Position numbers and translations under genes: made by a program. The notes beneath the pieces were generated by a model. The model was given only the letters and a program-made list of their open reading frames with translations, was not told the origin of the DNA and did no database searches. Below, piece by piece: positions 27,364 through 40,535 of a stretch of DNA of 64,000 bases. How positions within the stretch are numbered: the stretch's first letter is position 1; each line of letters begins with the position of its first letter. The stretch is from RI-153 sp041391225 (GTDB lineage Bacteria; Chloroflexota; Anaerolineae; Caldilineales; Caldilineaceae): positions 62,001-126,000 of the forward strand of contig JAWKOL010000008.1 of assembly GCA_041391225.1 (NCBI GenBank), written 5' to 3'.

Positions 27364-27474
27364 CTTCGCTTCTCAATGATCTCCCCACGGATTCTTCAAA
27401 ACTTCTTAACAATCCCCGCCTAAAATCGGATCAGCATCACTTATCCTCCCCCTCTGCGCGGAAAGGACCGCAGT

Positions 27475-28638
27475 ATGAAAGATCTCCTCAAGGATCTCCT
27501 CGTCGTCCTGATTGATTGGTCATCTTTGCCGGTGGCTTCTACCTGGGCAGCCATCCTGCCCTCATCGCCGGCGCTGCAAATCAAGTAGGTCTTGGCGACG
27601 TTTACACCCAACAAATCGCCCCTGCCTCGGGCTGACAACCACGACGCAGGCCGCAACCACACAGACAGACGCGGCCACGACCGCTATCGCCAACGGCTTT
27701 GCGCCGCCCACCGGTGCTTTGAGATCGGCGACGATCAGACCGTGGAACTCGTCGCCGTGGCAGGCGGCGCGGCCGAGGTGACCGCCCCCGGCGTGATCAT
27801 GGCCGCCGCCACCGAGGCCGTTGACGTTCCCGCCACAGCCAAAATTGCCGCGGTCGCGGCCCGCAAAGGGGACACCGTCGCCGAGGGCGATGCGCTCTTC
27901 GCCCTCGACACAACGGACCTCGAAGCCGCTGTGACCGACGCCCTGGCCGCGGTGCAGGCCGCCGGTGACGGCGACAACGCCGTCGACGCCCAGGCCGCGC
28001 TGGAGACTGCCGCCCAGAATCTGGCCGCTGCCCAAGTGACCGCTTCCATAGCCGGCACGGTGATCGCCGTCAACGTCGCCATCGGTGACAGCGTCGACGC
28101 GGGTAGCCCCGCCGTGGTCATCGCCACCGATTCAGCACTGGACGTGGCCTGAACGTGTCGCCGGACGTTGCTGCCCAACTGAGCGTCGATCAGCCCGTCA
28201 CCGTGCGCGGACGGCGCCGACTTCGCCGCGACCATCGCCGAGATCGCCGAAAGCGATGGGCCGAACTTCCCTGTGCTGATTCACCTGGACGCAGACGCCG
28301 CGGCGCAACTTGAGCCAGGCATGACGGCGGATGTCGTCCTTGCCGCGGGGGCAGATGACGGCGGCTGGCTCGTGCCGTCCACTGTGGTGCAGGATCGCAA
28401 CGGCGCGCAGATGGTCTTTGTCCTGGTCGACGGGCGACCCCGCCCTGTGCAGGTGACCACCGGCGCCGCCCAAGGTGACCAGATCGTGGTGCAGTCCGCC
28501 GAACTGGCCGCGGGCGACCGTGTGCTGATCGACCTGTCCGCAATGACGGGCGGCTTCCAGCGTGGCGGCGGACAGTTCCCTGGCGCGGGTACGCCGCCGG
28601 ATGGGGCTACCGTCCCCGGCGGACAGCCACAGAATTGA
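27475..28638 (+). pseudogene. HlyD/RND-type periplasmic adaptor-like protein, frameshifted
   Basis: Starts at ATG 27475 after GAAAGGA. With one base adjusted near 27515, the N-terminus becomes a membrane anchor (VIFAGGFYLGSHPALIAGA). The lipoyl-like middle, 'VTAPGVIMAAATEAVDVPATAKIAAVAARKGDTVAEGDALFALD', is in a second frame (to 28152) and ends 'GTVIAVNVAIGDSVDAGSPAVVIA'. The barrel end 'MTADVVLAAGADDGGWLVPSTVVQDRNGAQMVFVLVDGRPRPVQV' is in a third (to 28638). At least three indels are needed. Adaptors connect inner-membrane exporters to extracellular partners; this is the first gene of the export locus. Confidence 0.7.
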
Positions 28639-28644
28639 CGCTAC

Positions 28645-28756
28645 GCGATTGGTGATTAGCGATTGGTGACTGGGATCTCTTCGCCAAAATGTTCACCACT
28701 GCGAGTAACGCGTTCTCGACAAGATCCCAATCCCCAATCACAAATCACCGATCACC
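28645..28756. repeat. inverted repeat, GATTGGTGATT family
   Basis: GCGATTGGTGATTAGCG...GATTGGTGACTGGGATC on the left is answered by GATCCCAATCCCCAATC...CAAATCACCGATCACC on the right, ending a few bases before the ribosome site of the next gene. Confidence 0.75.
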
Positions 28757-28771
28757 TCCCTGGAGACCACC

Positions 28772-30189
28772 ATGAATACACAACGCTTCACCTGGATCGA
28801 AATCTTCCTGCTTCTGCTCCTGCTCGCGCTGGCCGCGACAACGCAGGCGGCCACAGTCAGCGCCGCGCCGTCACAGCAGGCGTCGGTGCTGGCGGTGGTC
28901 GCCAATGGCGGTGCGAGCCTGGTGGCTGCGCCCGATGGCGACGTCCTGCGCGAACTCAACGCCGGCGTCGTCGTCACCGCCGTCGCCCAAACCGAGGACG
29001 GCGCATGGACGCAGGTGGAAACCCGCGACAACACCACCGGCTGGGTGGAAAGCGCACGGCTTATCGCCGTGGGGCTGGACACCCTGCCCAAAACGACGCC
29101 ACAGCCGTCGGCGACTGCGACGTCGGCGGCTGTGGTGGCGATCAGCGATACCGCCACGCCGTCGACCGCGCCGCCTCAAAACCGCGCAGCGAACCGTCCG
29201 CAGAGCGCCGTAGTGCGCGGTGACGGGGCCGCGCTCCGCCAATCACCCAACGGTGACGCCATCGAACAGTTGAAGGCTGGGGCGATCCTGAGCGCCGTCA
29301 GCAGCGTCGACGGCTGGATCGAAGTGCGCAACGCCGACGGCGTCACCGGCTGGGTGGCCGAGGACCAAGTGCTCGTGCTGGCCGTGGCCACTGCCACCCC
29401 GCCAACGGCGCAAGTCACCGCCGCGCCCAGCCCCACGCCGACACCGACGTCCACCGCAACGCCCGATTACCCGCTGGGGACCATCGCCCAACTGGGGACG
29501 CAGCGCCTCAACGTGCGCAGCGCTCCCGCGTCTGACGCAACCATCATCGGCAAAGCGGACGGCGAGGAAAGCTACCCGTGCGGGCGCGCAATGAAACCGG
29601 CGATTGGCTCCAGTTGCAGTTGACCGGCGCCGCCGATGGCTGGGGCTGGGTCGCCGCCCGCTTCGTGGCCGTGGACGTGGAGATCGACTCGTTGCCCGTC
29701 TCCGACGCCGTCAACGCGAACCAGATCGAAGCGCAGGAAGACGCCACACCCACGCCCGCGGCTGCGCCCGTCACCTTGGGCGGCGTCATCGTGCTCACCA
29801 ACGCCGCCGGTGACATCGTCCTCGTAGACGGTGAAAGTGGCGCGGTGACGACGCTGGGCGAAGGAGCGCAACCGGTCCTCTCGCCCGATGGCCGCAGTGT
29901 GCTCACCGTGCAGCGCTTCGGGAGCCTGCGCGATCTCGTGCGCATCGACGTGGCAAGCGGCGAACGCCAACGCCTCGACACCGGCGCGGAGGACGTCAAC
30001 AACCTTTCTCCTGCCTGGTCGCCCGACGGCAGCCGGATCCTCTTCTTCAGCGACCGCGCCGCCGAGGACGGATCGCCCTGGTCACTCTGGATCGCGGACA
30101 GCGACGGCGGCAACGCGCGTCAACTCGCCCTCGACGGGGTGGATCTGACGTACGCGGAGGATGTGTTTCCTCAGGTTGATTGGAGATGA
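28772..30189 (+). pseudogene. secreted protein with SH3 repeats and a TolB-like propeller segment, one frameshift
   Basis: The first frame (28772-29623) has a signal peptide (IFLLLLLLALAATTQAA) and SH3b-like units marked by 'VVTAVAQTEDGAWTQVETRDNTTGWVES' and 'ILSAVSSVDGWIEVRNADGVTGWVAE', with the start of a third ('LNVRSAPASDATIIGKADG'). It shifts near 29570 to the second frame (to 30189), where the third unit ends and a TolB/WD40-like part follows: 'LSPDGRSVLTVQ' and 'LSPAWSPDGSRILFFSDRAAEDG'. Such proteins sit outside the cell and bind wall peptides or partner proteins. It lies between an adaptor and the ATPase gene, so it may belong to the exporter. Confidence 0.75.
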
Positions 30190-30271
30190 GCGGATTGCGG
30201 ATTGCGAGTTGCGAATTAGGCAGAACGAACGACTCGCCTAATCCGCAATTCGCAATCCGCAACTCGCAATT
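30189..30271. repeat. inverted repeat, GCGGATTGCGAATTG type
   Basis: Left arm 30189-30221 and right arm 30236-30271 match at about 23 of 25 core positions (GCGGATTGCGAGTTGCG against CGCAATTCGCAATCCGC). It ends 15 bases before the start codon of the ATPase gene and could form a hairpin in its leader. Confidence 0.75.
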
Positions 30272-30286
30272 ACAAGGGACCCATCA

Positions 30287-31099
30287 ATGCCCAACACAAA
30301 ACCCGTCATCGAAGTCATTGATATCAAGAAAACCTACCGCATGGGCGAGATGGAAGTGCATGCGCTGCGTGGGGTGTCGCTGCGTGTGGCCCAGGGCGAG
30401 ATCATGGCGATCATGGGGCCGTCCGGCTCCGGCAAGTCGACGCTGATGAACATCCTCGGCGCGCTGGACACCCCCACGAGCGGATCGTATTGGCTCGACG
30501 GCGAAGACGCCAGCCGCATGAGCGAAAAGGAACTGGCCGGCATCCGCAACCGCAAGATCGGCTTCGTCTTCCAGAGCTTCAACCTGCTCTCGCGCACCTC
30601 TGCGCTGGACAATGTGGAATTGCCCCTGATCTACGCCGGGGTGAGCGACGGGCGCAACCGCTGCATCGAAGCGCTGGAACTGGTGGGGCTGGGCGAACGC
30701 ATCCACCACAAGCCCAACGAGCTTTCCGGCGGACAGCAACAGCGTGTCGCCATCGCCCGCGCCCTGGTCAACAACCCCAGCATCATCCTCGCCGACGAGC
30801 CGACGGGCAACCTCGATTCTCGCTCCGGCGCCGAGATCATGCGCGTCTTCCAGCAGTTGAACGAGGAACGTGGCATCACCATCATTTTCGTCACCCACGA
30901 GCCGGACATCGCCGAGCACACACGCCGCATCGTGCGCATTCAAGACGGACGCGTGAAGAGCGACAAGCCGGTGCCGCATCAGCGTCGCGCCGCCACCAAC
31001 GGCGATCTGTACGACAGCGCGGAAGACAGCGAAGAAACCGGCGAAGAAACCGGCGAAGAAGCCAAAAATGAAGTAAGCCTGGAAGGAGTGATCCCATGA
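30287..31099 (+). CDS. MacB/LolD-like ABC transporter ATP-binding protein
   Basis: 270 residues. Walker A GPSGSGKST, Q-loop 'GFVFQSFNLLSRTSALDNVELPLIYAGV' (the 'FNL' variant typical of MacB/LolD/FtsE-type ATPases), signature LSGGQQQRVAIARAL, Walker B IILADEPTGNLD, H-loop 'VTHEPDIA'. After the core, an acidic tail contains a direct repeat EETGEETGEE. These ATPases drive mechanotransmission exporters rather than classic transport. It overlaps the next adaptor gene by four bases, and the matching permease is the frameshifted gene at 34778. Confidence 0.92.
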   Translation: MPNTKPVIEVIDIKKTYRMGEMEVHALRGVSLRVAQGEIMAIMGPSGSGKSTLMNILGALDTPTSGSYWLDGEDASRMSEKELAGIRNRKIGFVFQSFNLLSRTSALDNVELPLIYAGVSDGRNRCIEALELVGLGERIHHKPNELSGGQQQRVAIARALVNNPSIILADEPTGNLDSRSGAEIMRVFQQLNEERGITIIFVTHEPDIAEHTRRIVRIQDGRVKSDKPVPHQRRAATNGDLYDSAEDSEETGEETGEEAKNEVSLEGVIP

Positions 31100-32760
31100 T
31101 CAACCGCGTATTTCGCGTCTTCGGCGTGTTGATCCTCGTGGCCGCGGTGACCGGCGGTGGCTACTGGTTCTGGCAGCAGCGTACCGCAACCACATCCACG
31201 GGCAGCGCCACCGAAGTCTACACCCAGATCGTCACCGTTTCCGAAGGATCGATCAGCGCCACGGTCAGCGTGGTGGGTCAACTGAGCGCGCCGCAAAGCC
31301 AGGAGATGACCTTCGAGCGGCTGGACGGTACCACGTCGTTGATGTCGCTGTTGGTGGCGGCGGGGAACGACGTGCAGGCCGGGCAGGTGTTGGCCGAAAT
31401 CGATCCTACGCCCTACGAACAGGCGCTGGACCAGGCCGAAAGCGACTTGCAAGAGGCCATCGCTGCGTTGTCCGATTTACAGACGCCGGCCACAGCCCTG
31501 CAACTGGCTCAGGCCGATCTGGCTGTGGTGCAGGCAGAACTGTCTTTGCACCAGGCCGAGGACGATCTCGACTCGCTCACCGACCCAGATCTGGCGTCGC
31601 TCCAATCCGACGTGGCCGACGCCCGCCTCAGCCTCACCGAAGCCCAGGCCGACCTGGCCGAAGTGCAGGCCGATCAAGCCGACGACGACACGCTGTCGAA
31701 ACTGTGGGACACCGAAAGCGACTACGCCGTCGAATACAGCCGCCTTGCCGCCGAAAGCTACTCCGACGCCTACTACCAAGATCGCTTACGCCTGGCTAAC
31801 AACGCCCTCCTCACCGCCCAAGACGCCCGCAAGACCCAGGAGATCAACTTGCAGATCAGCCTGTTCAACGCGCAGAGCAAGGTACGCAAAGCGCAGCAGA
31901 CATTGGCGCAGGCGCAACAGGATCTGGCCGCCGCCGCCGCCGGCCCCGACGAGTTGACACTGGCCAAGGCCCAACACGCCGTGGCCAAGGCCGAACTGGC
32001 CGTTGCCCAGGCCAACGCCGACCGCGCAGACCTGGAAGCCGGCCCCGATGCGCTGTCGCTGTCGCTGGCCCAGGCCCAGGTGACCGACGCCCAGCAGGCC
32101 GTGACCGACGCCCAGGCCGATCTGGTCGCGGCCCAGATCATCGCCCCCTTCGACGGCACCATTCTCGAAACATTCACCAGCGAAGGACGGCGCATTACGT
32201 CGAGTTCATCGATCCTCACGATTGCCTACCTGGGCGAGCTACAGGTGGTGGCGTCCATCGACGAGACCACGATCCGCCAGATCGAGCCGGGGCAGTCGGT
32301 CAGCATCTCGTTCGACGCCTATCCGGGCCAGCAATTCAGCGGTGAAGTGCTGGCGGTGCCTCTGCAAGGTGAACTCCAGGGCGACGTGATGGTCTACGAA
32401 GTGCCGATGTCGCTCACCGGCGCCGAGGACCTGCCCCTGCTGGTGGGCATGACGGCCAACGCCGCCATCGCCACCGGCTCCGCCGACAACGCGCTGCTGG
32501 TGCCGTCCATGGCTGTGGTGAACTACGGCAACAGCTACCAGGTGCTCATCCCCGGCAGCGGCGAGGACGCACAGCCCAGCGCCGTTACCGTGGACGTGGG
32601 GCTGACCAACGGCACCTACACGCAGATCCTCGACGGCCTGGCCGTGGGCGATCAAGTGCTGGTGGAAATGAGCAATTCGACCACGTCCAACTTCCGCTTC
32701 GGCGGCGGTCAGTCGGGCCTGAGTGGGCTGACCGGCGGCATCCGCGTGCCGCGGAACTAG
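31096..32760 (+). CDS. HlyD/MacA-like periplasmic adaptor subunit
   Basis: 554 residues. N-terminal membrane anchor (about 6-27, FRVFGVLILVAAVTGGGYWFW). First half of a lipoyl domain ('QEMTFERLDGTTSLMSLLVAAGNDVQAGQVLAEID', about 70-105). Very long Ala/Gln/Asp-rich coiled-coil hairpin (about 110-345, AQADLAEVQAD-type heptads). Second lipoyl half ('IIAPFDGTILETFTSEGRRI') and a beta-barrel/membrane-proximal end with a glycine-rich tail. The hairpin is longer than that of MacA, useful for spanning a thick wall. It is translationally coupled to the ATPase. Confidence 0.9.
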   Translation: MINRVFRVFGVLILVAAVTGGGYWFWQQRTATTSTGSATEVYTQIVTVSEGSISATVSVVGQLSAPQSQEMTFERLDGTTSLMSLLVAAGNDVQAGQVLAEIDPTPYEQALDQAESDLQEAIAALSDLQTPATALQLAQADLAVVQAELSLHQAEDDLDSLTDPDLASLQSDVADARLSLTEAQADLAEVQADQADDDTLSKLWDTESDYAVEYSRLAAESYSDAYYQDRLRLANNALLTAQDARKTQEINLQISLFNAQSKVRKAQQTLAQAQQDLAAAAAGPDELTLAKAQHAVAKAELAVAQANADRADLEAGPDALSLSLAQAQVTDAQQAVTDAQADLVAAQIIAPFDGTILETFTSEGRRITSSSSILTIAYLGELQVVASIDETTIRQIEPGQSVSISFDAYPGQQFSGEVLAVPLQGELQGDVMVYEVPMSLTGAEDLPLLVGMTANAAIATGSADNALLVPSMAVVNYGNSYQVLIPGSGEDAQPSAVTVDVGLTNGTYTQILDGLAVGDQVLVEMSNSTTSNFRFGGGQSGLSGLTGGIRVPRN

Positions 32761-32770
32761 TGGCGAACTC

Positions 32771-32838
32771 GACAACGGGATTGGAATCCCGCCCTGGCAA
32801 TGAAAAGCGCCCTCAGGCGCTGCAGAATTTGCTCTAGT
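32771..32838. repeat. double-hairpin repeat (CGGGATTGGAATCCCG and AGCGCCCTCAGGCGCT), copy 1
   Basis: Two short self-complementary units are separated by CCCTGGCAATGAAA. The same two units, in reverse orientation and with about three quarters of the bases identical, occur at 46199-46268, followed there by two more hairpins. Confidence 0.75.
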
Positions 32839-32863
32839 ACAAACTGGCCGACTGAGGAACACT

Positions 32864-34543
32864 ATGAAATTCATCCGACGACTCATCTCCTTGATCATTG
32901 CCCTGGCGGTGATCGCGGCAGCGGGCATCTGGCTCTACCAGAATCGCCAACTGCTCAACGTCACCGCCGAGGACGCAGCAACCACGGCCACGCTCAGCCA
33001 GATCGTCACCGTGCAGCAGGGCGATCTCAGCGCAAGCCTCACCGTGGTGGGCGAGTTGACCGCCGTGCAGCAAGAGGATCTGGCCTTCGACCGCATGAGC
33101 GGCGCAGACAATCTGCTCTCGCTGGATGTGGCGGCGGGCAACGTGGTGGTCACCGGGCAGGTGCTGGCGACCATCGATTCTACGTCCTATGCACAGGCGC
33201 TGGATCGGGCCAACAACTCGTTGCAAGAGGCCATCGAAGCGCTGGATGATCTGTCTGTGGCCGCCACGGCGTTGGAACTGGCCCAGGCGCGCATGGACGT
33301 GGCCGGCGCCGAACTTTCACTGAAGCAGGCATTGGCCGATCTGGCCGATCTCGATGAACCCGCCGACGTTACCGATCTGCAATATGCCCTCGCCAACGCC
33401 CAGGACAGCCTCAAGTTGACGCAATTGCAGGCGCAACTGCTGGATCTGGACAGCCTGGCGCGCAGCGAGCGCGACCTCACCTACGCCATCGACTGGAATC
33501 AGCGCCGCTACTGGGAGTTGAAGGCACTGATCTCGGCACACCAGGCCAATCTTGAGCAGACCGAAGAGTTGACCACGGTGGAAGAGACACTTTCTGAACT
33601 TCAGGCCGACCTGGCCCGTGTGCAAGGACAGCGCGCTCTCGAGGCGCAGAAAACCGACGCCTCGATCAGCAGCGCGCAGGCAGCCGTCAACGACGCCTAC
33701 GAAGCGTTGACCGACGCGCAGGCCGACAACGACGCACTCACCGCAGCCGAAGCCGAAGTCGCCGTGCAGAAGGCCGCGGTGGACGCGCAAGCATCGTGGG
33801 ATGCCCTGGCCGAGTTGGAAACGGGCGCGGATCCGGTGAAGGTCACCGCGGCGCAGGCCGACGTGGTGCAGGCCCAGCAGGCCGTAGACGACGCGCAGGC
33901 CGATCTCGACGCGACACGGTTGGTCGCACCGTTCGATGGCACGATCCTCGATACATACGTCAGCAAGGGCAGCCGGATTTCGTCCAGTTCCACCGTCCTC
34001 ACTATCGCCAATCTCGACGAGTTGCGCGTGGTCGCCTCTATCGACGAGACCGCCATCCGCCAGGTGCAGGCCGGTCAATCGGTGCAGATCAGCTTCGACG
34101 CCTACTCGGGGCAGACGTTCACGGGCAAGGTGCTGTCGGTGCCGATGCAGGGGACACTGAGCAGCGGCGTGATGATCTACGAAGTGCCGATGTCGCTGGA
34201 GGGCGCGAGTGGGCTGTCTTTGCTGGTGGGCATGACGGCCAACGCCGACATCGCCACTGGTGAAGCCACCGACGCGTTGCTTGTCCCCTGCATGGCGGTG
34301 CAGACCACGAGCAGCGGCTACCAGGTCCTCGTGCCGGGGGCGGGCGAAGACGCCACACCGACGCCTGTCACCGTGGACGTGGGCATCAGTAACGGGACGT
34401 ACACGCAGATCCTTAGCGGGCTGTCTTTGGGCGATGAAGTGCTGGTGGAATTCAGCGAAAGCACGTCCAGCAGCTTTGGTTTTGGGGCATTCGGTGGTGG
34501 CGCGCCGCCGGCTGGGTTTGAGGGTGGGCCACCGAGTAGATAA
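32864..34543 (+). CDS. HlyD/MacA-like periplasmic adaptor subunit, paralogue of the preceding gene
   Basis: 559 residues with the same plan as the gene before it: anchor (LIIALAVIAAAGIWLYQNR), lipoyl half, a long coiled-coil hairpin (about 115-345), 'LVAPFDGTILDTYVSKGSRISSSS', barrel. Shared stretches such as 'IYEVPMSL.GA..L.LLVGMTAN' and 'NGTYTQIL.GL..GD.VLVE' show a tandem duplication followed by clear divergence. The two could form mixed rings on the MacB-like permease or serve different substrates. A 103-base gap with a double-hairpin repeat separates them. Confidence 0.9.
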   Translation: MKFIRRLISLIIALAVIAAAGIWLYQNRQLLNVTAEDAATTATLSQIVTVQQGDLSASLTVVGELTAVQQEDLAFDRMSGADNLLSLDVAAGNVVVTGQVLATIDSTSYAQALDRANNSLQEAIEALDDLSVAATALELAQARMDVAGAELSLKQALADLADLDEPADVTDLQYALANAQDSLKLTQLQAQLLDLDSLARSERDLTYAIDWNQRRYWELKALISAHQANLEQTEELTTVEETLSELQADLARVQGQRALEAQKTDASISSAQAAVNDAYEALTDAQADNDALTAAEAEVAVQKAAVDAQASWDALAELETGADPVKVTAAQADVVQAQQAVDDAQADLDATRLVAPFDGTILDTYVSKGSRISSSSTVLTIANLDELRVVASIDETAIRQVQAGQSVQISFDAYSGQTFTGKVLSVPMQGTLSSGVMIYEVPMSLEGASGLSLLVGMTANADIATGEATDALLVPCMAVQTTSSGYQVLVPGAGEDATPTPVTVDVGISNGTYTQILSGLSLGDEVLVEFSESTSSSFGFGAFGGGAPPAGFEGGPPSR

Positions 34544-34550
34544 AGAACAT

Positions 34551-34762
34551 GGTGCGTAGTGCGTGGTGCTTGTACTATTTGAGGTTGCGATTTCTGGATT
34601 GGGAATGATTGTTCATGGTTCGCTGCTGGGTTGCGGACACGGATCGAAGGCAACACAGATTTTTTATCCGTGTTTCTCCCAATCTGTGTCCACAAAAAAC
34701 GGCCCAATATCAGCTCATTACCGCCAACAGTACACGCACCACGCGCTACGCACCACGCAACC
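34551..34762. repeat. nested inverted repeat before the MacB-like permease
   Basis: Outer arms GTGCGTAGTGCGTGGTGC (34553) and GCACCACGCGCTACGCAC (34736) enclose an inner palindrome 34631-34695 of the GGACACGGAT family (GGACACGGAT...AACACAGAT against ATCCGTGTT...AATCTGTGTCC). It fills most of the 234-base gap. Confidence 0.75.
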
Positions 34763-34777
34763 ACAGGAATACAGAAA

Positions 34778-36001
<1,224 letters not shown>

Positions 36002-36067
36002 GGATTGGGGACTGGGATTGGGGATCGGGGTGGAGTTTTGTAGGTTTTGCTGTCGGGGGAAGGGGCG

Positions 36068-36113
36068 GATGATGGGATGATGGGATGATGTTCAGGCCCA
36101 TCATCCCATCATC
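36068..36113. repeat. inverted repeat, GATGATGGGATGATG type
   Basis: GATGATGGGATGATGGG on the left and CCCATCATCCCATCATC on the right, loop TTCAGG. A one-sided stretch of GGGGATTGGGGACTGGG units precedes it (36001-36032). It lies between two convergent genes and can act as a terminator for both. Confidence 0.7.
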
Positions 36114-36119
36114 TACTAT

Positions 36120-37166
36120 TCAACGCCACCAATCGAAGCGGCAACCTACTGATCCCAGATCCCTACACGCACTCGGTATATTCCCGTTTGTGAACAGCCA
36201 CACGTTGTACGCAACATGAATCGCCAGCATCACGGCGCGTTCCAGCCGGTTCATCACGTGGGGGCGGGGCCAGACGAGGATCATTGGCAACACGGCAACA
36301 CCGACCATCAGCGGGAAGTCGATTGCCCGCATGGAAAACGGCAGCAAACGGCGAACGGACCATCGACGAGTGCCGATGATGGCGAGAACGTTGAAGATGT
36401 TGCTTCCGATGAGTGCCAGCGCGATGTGTCGCCTTCTTTGCGGATGATGGCGACCACCGATGTTGCCAGTTCGGGCAGGCTGGTGCCTACGGCGACCAGT
36501 GTCAGTCCGTTCACCAGTTCGCTGATGCCAAAATATCGAGCCAGGAAGGTAGCTGATTGGACAAGCCAGTTGGCGCCATCAACAACCCGGTGATACCGAT
36601 GAGGATGAAGCCGATGTCGCGCAAAAGCACCAACGTCGACACGTCTTCCTCACCGTCGAGGACATCTTCTACGTATTCGATCGCCTCGCTCTGTTCCGAT
36701 GCCGGCAACGACCTGCTTGATGTGTAACTGTAGACGGTAAACCCGATTAACCCCACAAACAGCACTGCGCCTTCGATGCGATTGATATTACATCCACGCC
36801 ATCGCAAAGAAGACCACCATCACAATCAACATCAGCGGGTATTCACGAAAGAGCAACTGTCGTTCTACGCTCATCAGCGCAAGAATGGACACCACGCAGG
36901 ATCAACGCCATGTTGGCGATGTTGCTGCCCACGACATTGCCGATGGCGATGTTGGCTGCGCTGCCACCTTGCATGTTGGCCAGCAGCGTCACCATTAGTT
37001 CGGGGAGGCTGGTGCCGAAGGCTACGATCGTTAGCCCGATCACCACCATTGGCACCTTGAACCGAATCGCCAGACGGCTGGCCCCGCGCACCAGGAACTC
37101 AGCGCCGCCGGTTAAGAAAGCGAACCCCGCGAGGAAAAGGACAACATTGAATAACAGCGAATTCAT
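36120..37166 (-). pseudogene. calcium/sodium antiporter (CaCA/YrbG type), several frameshifts
   Basis: The first frame (36843-37166) contains the alpha-1 repeat 'FLTGGAEFLVRGASRLAIRF...IVAFGTSLPELMVTLLANMQGGSAANIAIGNVVGSNIANMALIL', unmistakable for the family. The middle loop with an acidic run (EYVEDVLDGEED) is in a second frame (36511-36807). The alpha-2 motif 'LTLVAVGTSLPELATSVVAIIRKEGD' is in a third (36308-36514) and the last helices 'GVAVLPMILVWPRP' in a fourth. The protein exchanges Ca2+ for Na+ or H+. At least four indels are needed. Confidence 0.8.
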
Positions 37167-37182
37167 GGATCGATCTTTCGGT

Positions 37183-37354
37183 GGTGGGTTGGGGATTAGG
37201 GATCGGGACTGGGGACTAGGGATCGAGGACTGGGGATCGGGAGAGCGTCACGAGTGATGGATATGGGATGATGAGATGATGGATTGACATCTCAGTTCTC
37301 ATCATCCACGCTTAATCGACGCGCTCCCAGTCCCAAATCTCCAGTCCCCAGTCC

Positions 37355-37357
<3 letters not shown>
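37183..37357. repeat. nested inverted repeat, GGGGACTGGGG outside, GATGATGAG inside
   Basis: Outer left arm GGGGATTAGGGATCGGG... (37187-37240), outer right arm TCCCAGTCCC...CCAGTCCCCAGTCCC (37326-37357); inner pair GGATGATGAGATGATGG (37266) and CTCATCATCC (37299-37308). It occupies the gap between miaB and the antiporter. Confidence 0.7.
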
Positions 37358-38980
<1,623 letters not shown>

Positions 38981-39222
38981 GGTTGTCCTTCCTGTTGACC
39001 GGTGTAGGCCGGGCAGGGAATTGGTTCGGTTTTCGGTTCAAACTAACGACGTACTATAGCGAGACGGGGTTGTTTCTGTCAGAAGCGATGCTCGCCGCTT
39101 ACCCCAATTGCTGCAGGCGCATAAGTAGACCCGCAGGTTTCGACAAAGTACAACCAACACTATTCCTGACGACGCCCGCGTTCCAGCCACTACAAACTCT
39201 ACCCGATCCCCAGTCCCCAGTC

Positions 39223-40535
39223 CTTTCGGGGGTAGATTTTTCATGTTGACAACTCCGAAAGGTTAGCGAAGGCGGCTTGTGAGTGTGAAAGTGGCGAAGG
39301 CCAGGGTTCTGGAAGCAGTTGTTGCGGGAAGTGAAAAGCTTGGCAAGCGATGGCCTTGACCAGAAGCCAGAGACGACCCAAGCGTAGAAGGCGGATATGG
39401 CGTTTGGGCTTGATGTCAAGCAAGTTATGGAGGTCAGGGATGTCTGGATCGTCGAGATTGGCGCCGCATTCAAGATCAGAGCCAACGCTGACCATCCAGA
39501 GGGTGGCAACGGACATGGCCAGCCAGAGGCGGGCCGCTCGTTCTGGTTGGTGCATCTGGGTCAATTGCCATTGCCAGCCGCCGCGCTTATTGCACTTGAA
39601 GCCCTGCTCACACCAGGTGCGCAGACCGTACCAGGTGACGGCCGAGTCGGTGGGCGCCAAATCGGTGAGGATAAACCAGGGGTCCTCGTTGGCTGGCGCC
39701 CACCAAGCGAGCAGGGTGCACTCCAGACGACGGACAGGGTCTTTGAAGCAACTGCCTCGGCCCTGCCACTGATGCCCGACCGTGCCGACCAGTTCCTTGA
39801 GTCCGTACCAGCGGGCACAGCCCGCAGGCCGAAACTTGGCGCCATTGTTGATGCGCAGGAAAGGATGCCAGTGCAGCCGGACAATTCGACGATACAGCCA
39901 ACCCGCATACAGCCCGCGGTCCGCCAGGACAATCACGGTCCACTCTGGTGGCACCGCCGGGCGCAACAGGCGCAGCATGCGCAACCATTCCTTGCGCCAG
40001 GCTCCTTTCTGGCCCGCAGGCAGCACAACCCAGGCCACAGGAATCCCGCATCCGCGGTAAACCACGCTCACCGCCAGCACAACAAACCGATCACCCAGGC
40101 TCGTGGCATCCAGCGCCAGCGCCAACTGCGTCCCCACCCACAGGCGTACGATCCATTCCAGCAGCGCCACTTGACAGGTGGGGAGCACCAACTCTCGCCG
40201 ATGCTTCCCTCCCTTGTCCTTGGCATCCAGGCACCATTCGTACAGCCGCTGCTCCACCGTGTTCACCTTCTGCCCACATAGCAGCCCCAGAAAGGTCGCC
40301 ACCGTCAGACGCCCACAACTCCCTGTCATGGCTATCCCAAAACTCCACCATGCCAACACCCGCGCCTGGCTTACCGATAACTGCGGCAGATTACTTGACA
40401 CACATGCCGTCCATTGCAACAATGTTTCTGAGCGAGACATCGGTGACCTCTTGTATGATAGTTTGTCTAGGAAACTCTATCTTACACGTTGTCACTCTGT
40501 CTCGCTCTCCTTTTCCAAAAATCTACCCCCGAAAG
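39223..40535 (-). mobile_element. complete IS4-like insertion sequence, 1313 bases, with target duplication
   Basis: The ends are inverted repeats CTTTCGGGGGTAGATTTTT at the left (39223) and its complement at the right (to 40535), matching over 19 bases. The flanking AGTC is present on both sides (39219-39222 and 40536-40539), a four-base target duplication. A single transposase fills it. The element sits in a GGGGACTGGGG-type intergenic repeat between miaB and pncB. Clean ends and an intact gene point to recent insertion. Confidence 0.9.
39241..40440 (-). CDS. DDE transposase, IS4-like
   Basis: 399 residues. Catalytic triad readable as Asp111 (ALALDATSL), Asp174 (VLADRGLYAGWL) and Glu279 in 'WCEQGFKCNKRGGWQ', the last corresponding to the Y-(2)-R-(3)-E-(6)-K signature of the IS4 superfamily (YGLRTWCEQGFKCNK). 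The protein is complete and spans nearly the whole element. It cuts and re-joins the inverted repeats at 39223 and 40535. Best guess is IS4 superfamily; the subgroup cannot be decided without a database. Confidence 0.9.
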   Translation of the reverse strand: MSRSETLLQWTACVSSNLPQLSVSQARVLAWWSFGIAMTGSCGRLTVATFLGLLCGQKVNTVEQRLYEWCLDAKDKGGKHRRELVLPTCQVALLEWIVRLWVGTQLALALDATSLGDRFVVLAVSVVYRGCGIPVAWVVLPAGQKGAWRKEWLRMLRLLRPAVPPEWTVIVLADRGLYAGWLYRRIVRLHWHPFLRINNGAKFRPAGCARWYGLKELVGTVGHQWQGRGSCFKDPVRRLECTLLAWWAPANEDPWFILTDLAPTDSAVTWYGLRTWCEQGFKCNKRGGWQWQLTQMHQPERAARLWLAMSVATLWMVSVGSDLECGANLDDPDIPDLHNLLDIKPKRHIRLLRLGRLWLLVKAIACQAFHFPQQLLPEPWPSPLSHSQAAFANLSELST